The notes beneath the pieces are model-generated. The model was given only the letters and a program-made list of their open reading frames with translations. It was not told where the DNA came from and ran no database searches. Below are positions 51,610 through 61,724 of a DNA stretch of 64,000 nucleotides, piece by piece. Source of the stretch: an uncultured Pseudomonadales bacterium (GTDB lineage: Bacteria; Pseudomonadota; Gammaproteobacteria; Pseudomonadales; Azotimanducaceae); NCBI GenBank assembly GCA_951813295.1, contig CATOTI010000002.1, positions 2,480,001-2,544,000 of the forward strand, in the 5' to 3' direction. Positions within the stretch are counted from its first letter, which is position 1. Every line of letters starts with the position of its first letter. The position numbers and the translations under genes are program-made.

Positions 51610-54575
51610 GATTTCAGATGGTCGGGCGTATCGCCGAGAAGGAACTTGCGCTCTTCTTCAGCTCGCCGATTGGCTACCTGTTCCTGCTCGCCTATCTCGG
51701 TGTGACGTTGTTCGTTTTCTTCTGGGGCGAGGCGTTCTTCGCCCGCAACATCGCAGACGTGCGGCCGATGTTCGAATGGCTGCCGGTCCTGCTGATCTTC
51801 CTGGCCTCAGCCCTCACGATGCGGATGTGGAGCGACGAACGACGCACCCGCACGCTGGAACTCCTGGTGACCGTCCCCGCGACGACGTGGGAGTTCGTCG
51901 TCGGCAAGTTCTTGGCTTGCTGGCTGCTGTTGATCATCGCGTTGGTCCTCACGCTACCGCTGCCGATCACCGTGTCGCTTATGGGCACGCTCGACTGGGG
52001 CCCGGTCCTCGCGGGCTATGTTGCGGCCGCACTGCTCGGGGCGGCCTATCTCTCGATCGGTCTTTTTGCGAGTGCGCGAAGCGACAATCAGATCGTTGCC
52101 CTCCTCCTCGCGTCGTTTGCCTGCGGTGCCTTTTTTGTCGTCGGGACCGATTTCGTGACGGCGTTGGCGCCCGCCTCGGTGGCCGAGGTCCTGCGAGGTC
52201 TCGGTGCCGGTGCTCGTTTCGAATCGATTACACGAGGCGTTTTGGATTTCCGGGATCTCTACTTTTACCTGTCAGTTGTCGGCGTTTTCTTCGTTCTCAA
52301 CGTGCAGGCGATCGAGTCGCATGGTTGGAGTGCGAGTCGGGCGGAGCGGCATCGCTCGCGAGGTATCGTGTTGGCATTGCTCGGCGCGAACCTGCTCATC
52401 GCCAACGTCTGGCTCGCGTCGGTTTCGAGCGTCCGGCTCGACGTCACGCAAGGCAATCAGTACTCGATTTCGGAAGCGACGCGCAGCTACCTCGCGCGGC
52501 TTGACGAACCGCTGCTGATCCGGGGTTATTTTTCCGAAAAGACTCATCCGCTGCTGGCACCTCTGGTGCCGCAGCTCAAGGATCTTCTGACCGAGTATGA
52601 GGTCGCGGGTAACGGCGCTGTGCGCCTCGAAATCATCGACCCCGCGTCGGATCCAGAAAAGGAAGACGAGGCGAACACGAAGTACGGCATTCGTCCCGTG
52701 CCGTTTCAGGTCGCCGATCGGTACCAGTCGAGTCTCGTGAATTCCTATTTCGACGTACTCGTGCAGTACGGTGACGAAAACGAAGTGCTGAGCTTTCGCG
52801 AGCTGATCGAGGTGAAGGTACGCGGTGAATCGGATCTCGACGTGCAGCTTCGGAATCCCGAATACGACATCACGCGGTCAATCAAACAGGCATTACAGGG
52901 ATTCCAGAGCGGCGGCGATCTCTTCACGAATCTGACGACCAATGTCGAATTCGTCGGTTACTTCTCCGAGGACGCGCGCCTGCCGATCGAGCTGGTGGAT
53001 CTCAAAGCCGTTCTGTCCGGCGTATTGGGCGACCTGACGGCTGAAAGCGATGGACGGTTGACGAGTCGCTACGTCGACCCCGAGGCCGGCGACGGAACGC
53101 TCGCGGTCGAGATTGCCGAGAACTATGGCTTCTCGCCGTTGGCGGCGAGTCTCTTCGATGCCAATACGTTCTATTTCTACCTGACGCTCACGGACGGCGA
53201 GACCGTGATCGAGATTCCGATCCCGGAGTCGCGTGACGCGGATGTCCTGCGACAGGACATCGAAGAAGGGCTCAAACGCTTTGCCGCCGGTTTGTTGAAA
53301 CAGGTCGCTTTCGCGGCGCCTGAAGCACCGCCGCCTTATATGCAGCAACAGATGCCGCAGCCGCCCGGTAGTCAGTTCATCACGCTGCGGGAGGTTCTCG
53401 CTTCGGACTACGACATCGAATCCGCGGATCTTCGGACGGGTGCCGTCGCGCCGACGGCGGAAGTCCTGCTCGTACTCGAACCGGAAGAGCTCGATCAGCG
53501 GGCGGTGTTTGCCATCGACCAGTTCCTGATGCGAGGCGCAACGGTCGTCGTCGCCTCGGGCGCTTTTTCGACATCGGCGACAGCGGAATTCCTGAGCGCA
53601 TCGCCGGCAACCACGGGACTCGAGGGTTGGCTCGCCCACCATGGCGTGACGATCGATCCGTCTTTTGCCATGGACCCGCAGAACGCGGCGTTCCCGCTGC
53701 CCGTCATTCGCGAAGTCGGGGGATTTCGATTCCAGGACGTCCAGATGCAGGACTATCCGTACTTCGTCGATATCCGTCCGGACGGAATGAACGACGACAT
53801 CGCGCTGACCGCCGACTTACCGCAACTGACGATGACGTGGAGTTCGCCCATCGAGATCGATGCGACGGCGAATACCGATCGAAGCGTCACGCCGCTTTTG
53901 ACGAGTTCGCCGGGGAGTTGGCGATCGAGGTCGACCACGATCACGCCGGAACTCTCGGCGTCGGGTAGCGTCGTGTTCGAGCCCGCGGGCGAGCTCGAGC
54001 CGCTCACGCTCGGCGTATTGATCGCGGGTCGGTTCGAATCCTATTTCGACGAATCACCGCTGATTCCCGAACCGCCGGCGCTCGATGACCCGGCGGATGA
54101 AGCCGATGACGCGGCGGACGAGCCGTCCGCGGACGAAACGTCCGTGGACGAAGAGTCCGACACGCTCGGGACGATCACGCGCGTCATCGACCGGTCGCCG
54201 GAAAGCGCCCGGCTGATCGTGCTCGGTTCCAGCACGTTCGTGGCCGATCAGAATCTCAGGACGCTCGGCGCGGTCGATGGCACGGTTTACGTGAACTCGC
54301 TGCAGTTCATGGCGAACGTCGTGGACTGGGCAGTAGAGGATGAAACGCTGCTCGGCATTCGTGCCCGTGGCCACTTCAATCGAACACTGCCGCCGATGGA
54401 CGAAGCCGCACAGCGTGTCTGGGAGATCGTCAACTATGCGTTGATGCTGATTGGCGTCCTCGTCGTCTATCTCGTGAACAGAGGGCGCGCCGCACGACGG
54501 CGGCTACGTTACGGGCAGTGGCTCACCTCGCCCGGGACGTCCGGCGTGACCGATGGGCAAGGAGCATCAGCATGA
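51606..54575 (+). CDS. Fused ABC-2 permease (GldF-like) and GldG-like auxiliary protein
   Basis: The 989-residue protein joins two usually separate subunits. Residues 1 to about 235 are a six-helix ABC-2 permease (ALFFSSPIGYLFLLAYLGVT; DERRTRTLELLVTVP; GLFASARSDNQIVALLL). From about residue 255 a new membrane helix leads into the GldG/ABC_transp_aux region (RLDVTQGNQYSISEATRSYL, LVLEPEELDQRAVFAIDQFL), which lies in the periplasm and ends in an anchor helix near residue 955. An acidic Asp/Glu/Ala/Ser/Thr stretch at about 823-850 is a flexible linker. The family is tied to gliding in Bacteroidetes and to unidentified export in other bacteria. It overlaps its neighbours by ATGA on both sides. 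Confidence 0.88.
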   Translation: MRFQMVGRIAEKELALFFSSPIGYLFLLAYLGVTLFVFFWGEAFFARNIADVRPMFEWLPVLLIFLASALTMRMWSDERRTRTLELLVTVPATTWEFVVGKFLACWLLLIIALVLTLPLPITVSLMGTLDWGPVLAGYVAAALLGAAYLSIGLFASARSDNQIVALLLASFACGAFFVVGTDFVTALAPASVAEVLRGLGAGARFESITRGVLDFRDLYFYLSVVGVFFVLNVQAIESHGWSASRAERHRSRGIVLALLGANLLIANVWLASVSSVRLDVTQGNQYSISEATRSYLARLDEPLLIRGYFSEKTHPLLAPLVPQLKDLLTEYEVAGNGAVRLEIIDPASDPEKEDEANTKYGIRPVPFQVADRYQSSLVNSYFDVLVQYGDENEVLSFRELIEVKVRGESDLDVQLRNPEYDITRSIKQALQGFQSGGDLFTNLTTNVEFVGYFSEDARLPIELVDLKAVLSGVLGDLTAESDGRLTSRYVDPEAGDGTLAVEIAENYGFSPLAASLFDANTFYFYLTLTDGETVIEIPIPESRDADVLRQDIEEGLKRFAAGLLKQVAFAAPEAPPPYMQQQMPQPPGSQFITLREVLASDYDIESADLRTGAVAPTAEVLLVLEPEELDQRAVFAIDQFLMRGATVVVASGAFSTSATAEFLSASPATTGLEGWLAHHGVTIDPSFAMDPQNAAFPLPVIREVGGFRFQDVQMQDYPYFVDIRPDGMNDDIALTADLPQLTMTWSSPIEIDATANTDRSVTPLLTSSPGSWRSRSTTITPELSASGSVVFEPAGELEPLTLGVLIAGRFESYFDESPLIPEPPALDDPADEADDAADEPSADETSVDEESDTLGTITRVIDRSPESARLIVLGSSTFVADQNLRTLGAVDGTVYVNSLQFMANVVDWAVEDETLLGIRARGHFNRTLPPMDEAAQRVWEIVNYALMLIGVLVVYLVNRGRAARRRLRYGQWLTSPGTSGVTDGQGASA

Positions 54576-55498
54576 ACCGGAATGTTCTGATCGGCGTTCT
54601 CGCGCTTCAGGTGATCGTGATCGTGGCCGTGGTGTCTGCACGGAGTGCGGGCCCCAACACGCCGGCGGATCTCTTGATGTTCGATCCGGCGACGGTCGAT
54701 GCGATTTCAGTTTCTAACGAGGAAGGTGCGGTAGAACTCGTTCTCGAGGACCGGTGGCAATTCGCGAACGGCATCCCGGCGGATGCGTCGAAAGTCGGTG
54801 AGATTCTCGACAAGCTCGCCGATGCGGGTGGCGATTGGCCCGTCGCGACGACCTCGGCGAGCGCGACACGGTTCGAAGTCACGGCGGAGAGCCACCAGCG
54901 GCGCATCGTCCTGCGCGACGACGACACGACGCTCGCGGACGTCTTTCTCGGCACGTCGCCTGGTTATCAGCGCGTGCACGCCCGCGTCACGGATGCATCC
55001 GACATCTATGCGATCAGGTTCTCGAACTACGAGGCGGGCGTTCGAACGAGCGACTGGCTCGACCGTACGTTGCTGCAGGCCGAAGGCGAACTCAGCGTCG
55101 TACAGCGTGAGGGTGCGTTCAACCTCTCGAGAAGCGCGGAAGGCAGTTGGGTGTCGCTCGATGGCGCCATGCTCGATTCCGGTGAGGTCGAGACGCTCAT
55201 CGGTCGGCTGAAGGGCTTGATGGCGACCGGTGTCTTCGAAGGGGAGCTGCCGCCGGAAGCGGCTTTTTCTTTCTCGCTCACCGACGACGACGGCGCCCAC
55301 CAGATCGACTTTTTCCGTGTGGGTGAAGACGCAGAAGACTACGTGGCGACGAGTAGCAGGATCAGCGGCGCTTTCGACGTCGCGACGTATGTCGTCGAGC
55401 AACTCGATGTCACGCTCGAGGACCTGGCGGTCGATGAACTCGTCGACGAGCTGATCGACATTGCCGAGGAACCGGCGGACCCGACCGCTGATCAGTAG
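54572..55498 (+). CDS. DUF4340 domain-containing protein
   Basis: The 308-residue protein starts with one membrane helix (LIGVLALQVIVIVAVVSARS) and is otherwise periplasmic. The pattern VDAISVSNEEGAVELVLED, WPVATTSASATRFEVTAES, VFLGTSPGYQRVHARV and SDWLDRTLL is that of DUF4340, the usual third partner of GldF/GldG-type transporters. ATG 54572 overlaps the previous stop (ATGA). The last 25 residues are strongly acidic. It probably assists the transporter on the periplasmic side. Confidence 0.88.
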   Translation: MNRNVLIGVLALQVIVIVAVVSARSAGPNTPADLLMFDPATVDAISVSNEEGAVELVLEDRWQFANGIPADASKVGEILDKLADAGGDWPVATTSASATRFEVTAESHQRRIVLRDDDTTLADVFLGTSPGYQRVHARVTDASDIYAIRFSNYEAGVRTSDWLDRTLLQAEGELSVVQREGAFNLSRSAEGSWVSLDGAMLDSGEVETLIGRLKGLMATGVFEGELPPEAAFSFSLTDDDGAHQIDFFRVGEDAEDYVATSSRISGAFDVATYVVEQLDVTLEDLAVDELVDELIDIAEEPADPTADQ

Positions 55499-55566
55499 GC
55501 AGAGATTCGTTTCCGCTACAGTGCGGTGACCGAGTCCCAGTTGGGAAAGTCGTAGCAAGGAGCAGC

Positions 55567-56196
55567 ATGTCGATCGATCTCTACACCTGGCCCACGCCAA
55601 ACGGCCGCAAAATCTCGATCGCTCTGGAAGAGTTCGAGCTCGACTACGTCGCCCATCCGGTCAACATCGGCAAGGACGAACAGTTCGCGCCCGAGTTCCT
55701 CGCGATCAGCCCGAACAACAAGATTCCCGCGATCATCGATCGTGACAACGATCGAAGCCTGATGGAGTCCGGCGCGATCTTGCTCTACCTGGTGGACAAG
55801 ACCGGCAAGCTCGGGGGTGACGATCCGTGGGTGACTCTGGAATGGCTGATGGTGCAGATGGGTGGCGTCGGCCCCATGCTCGGCCAGGCGAATCACTTCC
55901 TGAAGTTCAATGAAGGTAAATCGGCTTACGCCGAGGAGCGTTATGCCAACGAGGCGCGACGCCTCTATGGCGTGTTGGACCGACGCCTCGCCGACGCCGA
56001 GTACCTGAGCGGTAGCTATTCGATCGCCGACATCGCGACGTGGCCGTGGATCTCACGTTGGGAGTGGCATCGGATCGACTGGTCGGAGCTTCCCAACCTT
56101 GCCCGGTGGTACAACGCGATCGCAGAGCGAGACGCCGTTCAGCGTGGCTATGACGTGCCGATTTCGACGGGGCCGATTCCGCTCGCGCCGGCTTGA
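55567..56196 (+). CDS. Glutathione S-transferase (YfcG/nu-class-like)
   Basis: The 209-residue protein has the thioredoxin-like GST N-domain (LYTWPTPNGRKISIALEEFE, SPNNKIPAIIDRD, LMESGAILLYLVDKTGKLG), with Thr/Asn near the active site in place of Tyr or Cys as in YfcG-like disulfide-bond oxidoreductases, and an all-helical C-domain (LSGSYSIADIATWPWISR). It may use glutathione for disulfide or peroxide reduction. It is downstream of the ABC operon, but separated by about 68 bases, so probably independent. Confidence 0.9.
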   Translation: MSIDLYTWPTPNGRKISIALEEFELDYVAHPVNIGKDEQFAPEFLAISPNNKIPAIIDRDNDRSLMESGAILLYLVDKTGKLGGDDPWVTLEWLMVQMGGVGPMLGQANHFLKFNEGKSAYAEERYANEARRLYGVLDRRLADAEYLSGSYSIADIATWPWISRWEWHRIDWSELPNLARWYNAIAERDAVQRGYDVPISTGPIPLAPA

Positions 56197-56215
56197 GTCG
56201 CGGGCCTTAAGCGCT

Positions 56216-56638
<423 letters not shown>

Positions 56639-56646
56639 TGATCCCC

Positions 56647-59229
56647 CTAGCGCTTTGGATAGCCGCCGACCCAGACCGGGCTTGACCACGCCTGGGCGTC
56701 GTTCGCCTGCGTCACGCGCACAAAGTAATAGTCGCCCTGCGAAGTGCTGGTGTCGGTGAACGAAAAACTAACGTCCCGTGGTCCTTCTTCGATCGTGTGG
56801 CGCAGCGACACGGTGTCGATGTACGTGCCGAACGGCAGCGCTCTGGTGAGTTCGCCTTTCACGAAGTTACGAAAGTCTAGTGAGACGGTTTCCGCTGGGA
56901 CTGTTTGCGGTGCCCGGAAGATCGGCGGTGCGCCGCCGAACTCGCGGCCTTCGACGAGATCGAGTTCGATCGTCGCGTCGCGGCCGATGTCCGTCAGATC
57001 CAGCGCAAGCGAGCTCCTATCGCCGCGGGTATACGTCGCGAAACGCCAGGTTTCGTCGTCGACTTGCTCGAGGTTCTGCGTGGTGACGTTGTGGAAATTC
57101 GTCGGGGTCAGCTCGACCACGTTGGCACCGGTGATTCGCAGTGTGCCGCGCCACCATCGCCAGCCGCGCGGATTATCGCCGCGATGCACGGGTTCGGACT
57201 CCGAAGCGAACGTCAGCAGGAAGCGGCCCGACTTCGGCACCCGCGTATCGCCGGCGGTGAGATAGTGCTCTTGGAAGACGACCGCATCGTTCTTCACGAC
57301 GACGATCTCGTCGATGGGCTCAGTGCCGATGACCCGCCCTTCGATCAAACGGCTTTCGTCGAAGCTGGTTCGTGTGCCCATTTCGGCGTGATTCACCGTG
57401 ACGTCGAGGATCATCCGCTCACCGGTCGTCGCGTAGGCCGCGAGCGACTTCATGGCGTCGAAGAGCGCGTCGGTCGTCTTTTCGGTCGCCCGTAAAGCGC
57501 CCAGCCCGCCGCGCTGCGATAGCGAGCCGCCGATTGGCGCGGTGTATCCGGGCTGACTCAGGTGGTTGTCGCTCGCCGCCGTGAAGCCGACCCGGTGACC
57601 GTGGTTCAAGTACATCCTGCCGAACCATTCGAACGTACCGTGTTGGGACATGATCTCGATCAGTGGCTCGAGTTCAGGATCATTCTGTCGGTAGTCGCCG
57701 GCTTGATGCGCGTGTGGAATGACGACGACGTCGCGCGGGTCGTGATGTGTCCGTAAGCCCTGGTATAGCGCTGACAGATAGCCGAACGACTGCGCGCCGA
57801 TTCGCTTGCGCTGCAAAGGTGTTCGGAAGAGTACGTTGTGATGCCCGCCCTGGAAGTTGGAGACCGTCCATTCGTAGCCGAGGAAGGCAATGAAATCGTG
57901 CTCGCGCGAATACTTGATCACGTTGTCCTTCAGGACGTTCCACTCGAAATCGTCGGTCCAGATGTCGTGCTCCGAGTGGGTCACGTAGTCGAGGCGCGCG
58001 TCGTCTCGTGCCCATTGCATAAACCGGTCGGGTGTCCCGACGCCTTCTGCAAAACCGGAATGGCCGTGCGTATCGCCCCAGTAGATTCGCCGGCTCGGTT
58101 CATCTTCGACGAGGATCGGATTGACGTCGCCGGTGATCGACCCGTCGGCGGATCGAATGGACAACCGTTTCACGCCGGGTTCATCGAAGCTCGTATCGAC
58201 GGTGACGATGGGCGCGCTACCTGCCGGGACCTCCGCGATCATTCGATCGCCGTCCATGAGCTGCCACCCCGGAAAGAGCCCTTGAGCCTGGTTGTAGTAG
58301 ATGTCTTCGGCGCGGATCGAGACCTCGATCGGCTCGGCCGTCGCGGCGATCGTCGGCGCGAACCCGTTCACGCCCGCCAGAGTCGTGCCGGTCACTCGGA
58401 TCGGCTGGATGGGCAGACTGATCGGCGTGTCTCCGCCGTCGAAGTCCACATAAAGCGGTAGCGGCATCCGGTCGCTGGAGAACGTGGGCACGCGGATACC
58501 GCGACCGCCGCCTGATCGATCACCGTAGGTGACGGTGACGCGATCGCCTATTTCGAGTTGGCCCGCGGCAACCTCGAATTTCAGCGTCGGGATGGCGCTT
58601 CGGAAACCGCCGTGCATGCCCGACATCGGATACATCGACCGGGCGAACTGCACGTCGGGGTTTGATGACTCGATTGAAACGTAGTTGTCACCGCTCGGGT
58701 CGTCCGTCTGGTACGGGGCGAAGCGGGTCATGAAGTGTCGAGCGACGATGATACCGCCGCCCGGTCCGATCGCCTTCGCGCCGACGACGTAGGTTTGTTA
58801 GATCTCGGCGAACGATGCTGCCTCGAAGGGGCCTGTCGTTGCGGAAAGCGTGCCGATCGCGTCAGGATCGTCGGCGACGATGCTGAGCTCGCGAATCGTC
58901 GCATCGAGATTCGCGTTTCCGGCAGGGCTTGGTTGGTAGGCGAGAATCGACGCGACGGTGAGCGTTGCATTCACCGGCACGTAGCCACCCGTCAGAGAGT
59001 AGGCGTTGATCCATTCCCAAGTCGTTTGCGCGCGCTGCGGTGCGGTTGCCGTGGTTGTTTCAGCGGCGGCCATGTCGACTTTGAGGTTCTCGACACGGGC
59101 ACGTAGATCCGCGGAGAGGTAGTCGTCGGCGTCCGACCCGGTCTCGGCAGCCGAAACTGGGTTACCCATGGCCAGGCCCGCCGCCAGGAAAAGCGCGAAG
59201 AACGACCGACTTGAAGCTCTAAACGACAA
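56647..59229 (-). pseudogene. DUF3604 protein split by an in-frame TAA stop
   Basis: Two open segments lie in the same frame. The first (59229-58801, 143 codons) encodes a signal peptide (cleavage near VSAAE) and an N-terminal domain ending GPFEAASFAEI. A single TAA follows (58800-58798), then an open stretch continues as QTYVVGAKAIGPGGGIIVAR into the 694-codon segment from ATG 58731. The sequence across the stop reads as one continuous DUF3604 protein (EI-stop-QTY, where relatives have a basic residue), and no Shine-Dalgarno precedes ATG 58731. The downstream part has the DUF3604 metal/PHP-like motifs YWGDTHGHSGFAEG, THSEHD and PHAHQAGDY. It is either a nonsense mutant, a stop read through, or a sequencing error. 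About 860 residues if intact. Confidence 0.8.
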
Positions 59230-59300
59230 AGCGATGGCTTGGCTCCGGCGATGGGTTGTGCAAAAGAGTCTCCTGCATGTCGACTATCGACTGCCAGGCG

Positions 59301-59328
59301 TTGCCGTTTTCGACACGAAGGCTATAGT
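59301..59328 (+). promoter_or_regulatory. Candidate sigma-70 promoter of the ferritin-like cassette
   Basis: TTGCCG (59301-59306) and TATAGT (59323-59328) are separated by 16 bases in the divergent gap, giving a leader of roughly 140 bases before the ATG at 59473. The flanking DNA is AT-richer than the genes. No operator dyad is evident nearby. Confidence 0.55.
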
Positions 59329-59472
59329 TGGCGACTCGAATAAATCCGTATGACCACACGTCGTCGGATCGCGGCCAGTTCGAAAATCGTTGAAGCGAGA
59401 AGCGTCTCAACGAGTTCGGCGAACGGTGCGACGGATCGGTCTGTGTGTGTGGTGACTCCATGGAGAAGACTC

Positions 59473-60543
59473 ATGAGTGAAGCGCTCGATACGTCAGCCG
59501 ATCTGGATCTCGATCTTTCCTGGATGGAAAGGACGGGTGAGTGGGGTACCCAGGCAGAGCAAAGCCGCTATGGCCTGACCTTGGCTGACATCGCGATCGG
59601 CGAGTACGGCGATCCACCCGCGGAAAGTAACAACATGACGGGTCGCCCTCGCGGCGCGGCTGCTCGTGCGGAGTCCTGTCGGATCGGTAACTACGCCGTC
59701 CGTTCGAAGAACGAAATCTGGCTCGACAACGCATCGTTCCTCTACGAAGAAGCGCTTCAGCGGCAGTGGAGCTCCGCCACGGACGTACCGTGGGAGACGA
59801 TCGAGCCGCTTCCCGACGACATTGAGCAGGCCGAGTGCATGCTCGCGACGTTCCTGACCGAGGTCGAGTTCGTCGCCGGTGACGTTCCCGCGCGCTGGGT
59901 TTCCGAAACCACGCCCGACTTTTTCGAAGCGCGTCAGGTGTTGCTAGCACAGGTGATGGACGAGTCGCGCCACATGGATGTCTTCCGCAAGCGCGCGATG
60001 GCAAACGGTGGCGGCTTGATGCAGGCGACGGGTGGAACCGCCGGTTTTGTCGGCAGCATCGATCTCTCGCGTGATTTCACCGAGATGTCCTCACGTCTGC
60101 ATCTGTCGGGTGAAGGTGCGGTCCTCACCATCTTCCGAATGGGCGAACTGATGGCCCAGAACGATGCCGAAAAGGCGATCTATCGGCTCTGCGCACAAGA
60201 TGAGGCACGGCACGTCGCGTTTGGCGTGATGCATATGCGCTACATGGCCTCGTCGGCACCGGAACGCCACGAAGAGATCCATTTCTACCTCGACGAGGCG
60301 GAAGCTCAGATTCTGGCGGGCGCGGCGAATCCCGCGGGCCAGCAATCGCAATCGTCGGAAGCGCTCGCGATCCTGCTCGGTGGCGGCCGCGATCATTTCG
60401 ACGAGGGTATGAACAAACTCATCGCAATCCGTCGCCGTCAGCTTCAGGAATACAAGAAGCGCGTGATCTCCGCTGGATTCGGTGACCGCTTCGAGAACGG
60501 TCGTTCGCGTCTCAACGAGATGATGGAGGCTGCGGCGGCGTAG
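59473..60543 (+). CDS. Ferritin-like diiron protein, catalytic-type subunit
   Basis: The 356-residue protein is a four-helix-bundle carboxylate-bridged diiron candidate. Ligands visible are a helix-1 Glu (E130 or E132 in TFLTEVEF), E164-x-x-H167 (VMDESRH), E214 (LSGEGAVL) and E244-x-x-H247 (AQDEARH). The D-E-x-R-H spelling and the 30-residue spacing between Glu and E-x-x-H resemble the alpha subunits of bacterial multicomponent monooxygenases and R2-like oxidases, although the chain is shorter. ATG 59473 has GGAG seven bases upstream; longer in-frame starts are non-conserved. It leads a five-gene set with a degenerate paralogue at 60660. The substrate is unknown; oxidase or oxygenase activity is inferred. 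Confidence 0.8.
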   Translation: MSEALDTSADLDLDLSWMERTGEWGTQAEQSRYGLTLADIAIGEYGDPPAESNNMTGRPRGAAARAESCRIGNYAVRSKNEIWLDNASFLYEEALQRQWSSATDVPWETIEPLPDDIEQAECMLATFLTEVEFVAGDVPARWVSETTPDFFEARQVLLAQVMDESRHMDVFRKRAMANGGGLMQATGGTAGFVGSIDLSRDFTEMSSRLHLSGEGAVLTIFRMGELMAQNDAEKAIYRLCAQDEARHVAFGVMHMRYMASSAPERHEEIHFYLDEAEAQILAGAANPAGQQSQSSEALAILLGGGRDHFDEGMNKLIAIRRRQLQEYKKRVISAGFGDRFENGRSRLNEMMEAAAA

Positions 60544-60574
60544 GCCTTCGCGTTCTCGGCAAACGACAACGACG

Positions 60575-60602
60575 AGGAACGCCCGCTTTTGCGGGCGTTC
60601 CT
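60575..60602. other. Strong intergenic hairpin between the two ferritin-like genes
   Basis: AGGAACGCCCGC and GCGGGCGTTCCT form perfect 12-bp arms around a TTTT loop. There is no T-run after either arm, so it is unlikely to stop transcription fully. It may mark an RNA-processing or stability site that sets different amounts of the two subunits. Confidence 0.8.
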
Positions 60603-60659
60603 ACGTTGAAGCACCGACAACCTTCCAAGCGAACACGATAGCCAGGAAAAGGGGTAAGC

Positions 60660-61724
60660 ATGGCGAAAGCGAAGGCAAAGACACCGGCCAAAGCACCCGA
60701 TGCGCCGCGGTACGAACCGAAGTACAACTGGATGAACAAGTCCCGCCAATGGGGCGTTCGGGTGAAACCCTCCAAGGCGGGGCTTCGGTTGGGTGATCTC
60801 AACGTCGGAATTTACGGCGAGATTCCGATGGAATGGCGAGATCAGAGCCGCAATCCGCGGGGCGCGATCCCACGCAAGGGAATGCCTCCCGTTGGCTATT
60901 CGGTACGTGAGAAATCAGGCTGTTGGGCCGATTCGGCGGCGGATCTCTACGAAGAGGCGATCCAGCGTCGCTGGGCGCCGGCGACCGACGTGCCTTGGGA
61001 TTCCATCGAACCTCTACCCGATGACCTCGAGCACGCGATCTGCCAGGTCATGACCGAACTGACTCAGTATGCCAACGTCGACATCGAAACGATCACCCAG
61101 TGGCAGCACCAGCTTTCCTACGGCTATCACGAGGTCAAGCAATACCTCGCGACTGCCTCCTTCGACGCGGCCCGCCACTACGAATGTTTTCGTAAGCGAG
61201 CGCTAGCCAACGGCGGCGGATTGGGCCTCGAGGGACCGGGCCAGGTCAATCGGATGATCCTCGAATCGCGCGGTGGTTGGACCGAAGCGTCCGTCTATCT
61301 CTTCCTGCTGCGCGGCGTCTTCATGCTCACGGTGCTGCAGTACCTCGAGCGATATGCCCACAACGACGCCGAGCGGTTCATTTACGCGCACGTGATCGAA
61401 GACAAGGCACGTCATCTGACCTACGGCGTCGATCATCTGAAGTTCGCGGTCGCTCACGAAGAAGACAAGAAGATGGTGCTCGCGACGTTGCTCGCGATCG
61501 GCGATCGTTTCCTCGCGCGTGACATGGCTGATCCGGTGCTCCGTGAGGCTCTCGCGATCACGTTCGGCGGGAGCATTGCCCGTGCGGCCGAGGGAATGGA
61601 GATCTATCACGACATGATGCGCACGTTCCTGCGGCGTCACCTAAAGTATTGCGAGTGGATCGACATTCCGCGTTCGCCGCGCGGTTGGATCGAGCCGCTG
61701 GCGCAATACGCCGAGGACCTCTAG
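60660..61724 (+). CDS. Ferritin-like paralogue lacking glutamate ligands (pseudo-enzyme subunit)
   Basis: The 354-residue protein is a clear paralogue of the protein encoded at 59473: LYEEAIQRRWAPATDVPWDS, IEPLPDDLEHA and CFRKRALANGGGLG align almost without gaps. At each Glu ligand the residue is changed: helix-1 Glu to Q136/A138, E164 to A170 (SFDAARH), E214 to G219 and E244 to K249 (IEDKARH). Both histidines (H173, H252) are kept. It therefore cannot bind a normal diiron centre and probably pairs with the first protein, as beta subunits do in multicomponent monooxygenases. A lysine/alanine-rich N-terminus (residues 1-20) is added. AAAAGGGG precedes the ATG. Confidence 0.82.
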   Translation: MAKAKAKTPAKAPDAPRYEPKYNWMNKSRQWGVRVKPSKAGLRLGDLNVGIYGEIPMEWRDQSRNPRGAIPRKGMPPVGYSVREKSGCWADSAADLYEEAIQRRWAPATDVPWDSIEPLPDDLEHAICQVMTELTQYANVDIETITQWQHQLSYGYHEVKQYLATASFDAARHYECFRKRALANGGGLGLEGPGQVNRMILESRGGWTEASVYLFLLRGVFMLTVLQYLERYAHNDAERFIYAHVIEDKARHLTYGVDHLKFAVAHEEDKKMVLATLLAIGDRFLARDMADPVLREALAITFGGSIARAAEGMEIYHDMMRTFLRRHLKYCEWIDIPRSPRGWIEPLAQYAEDL

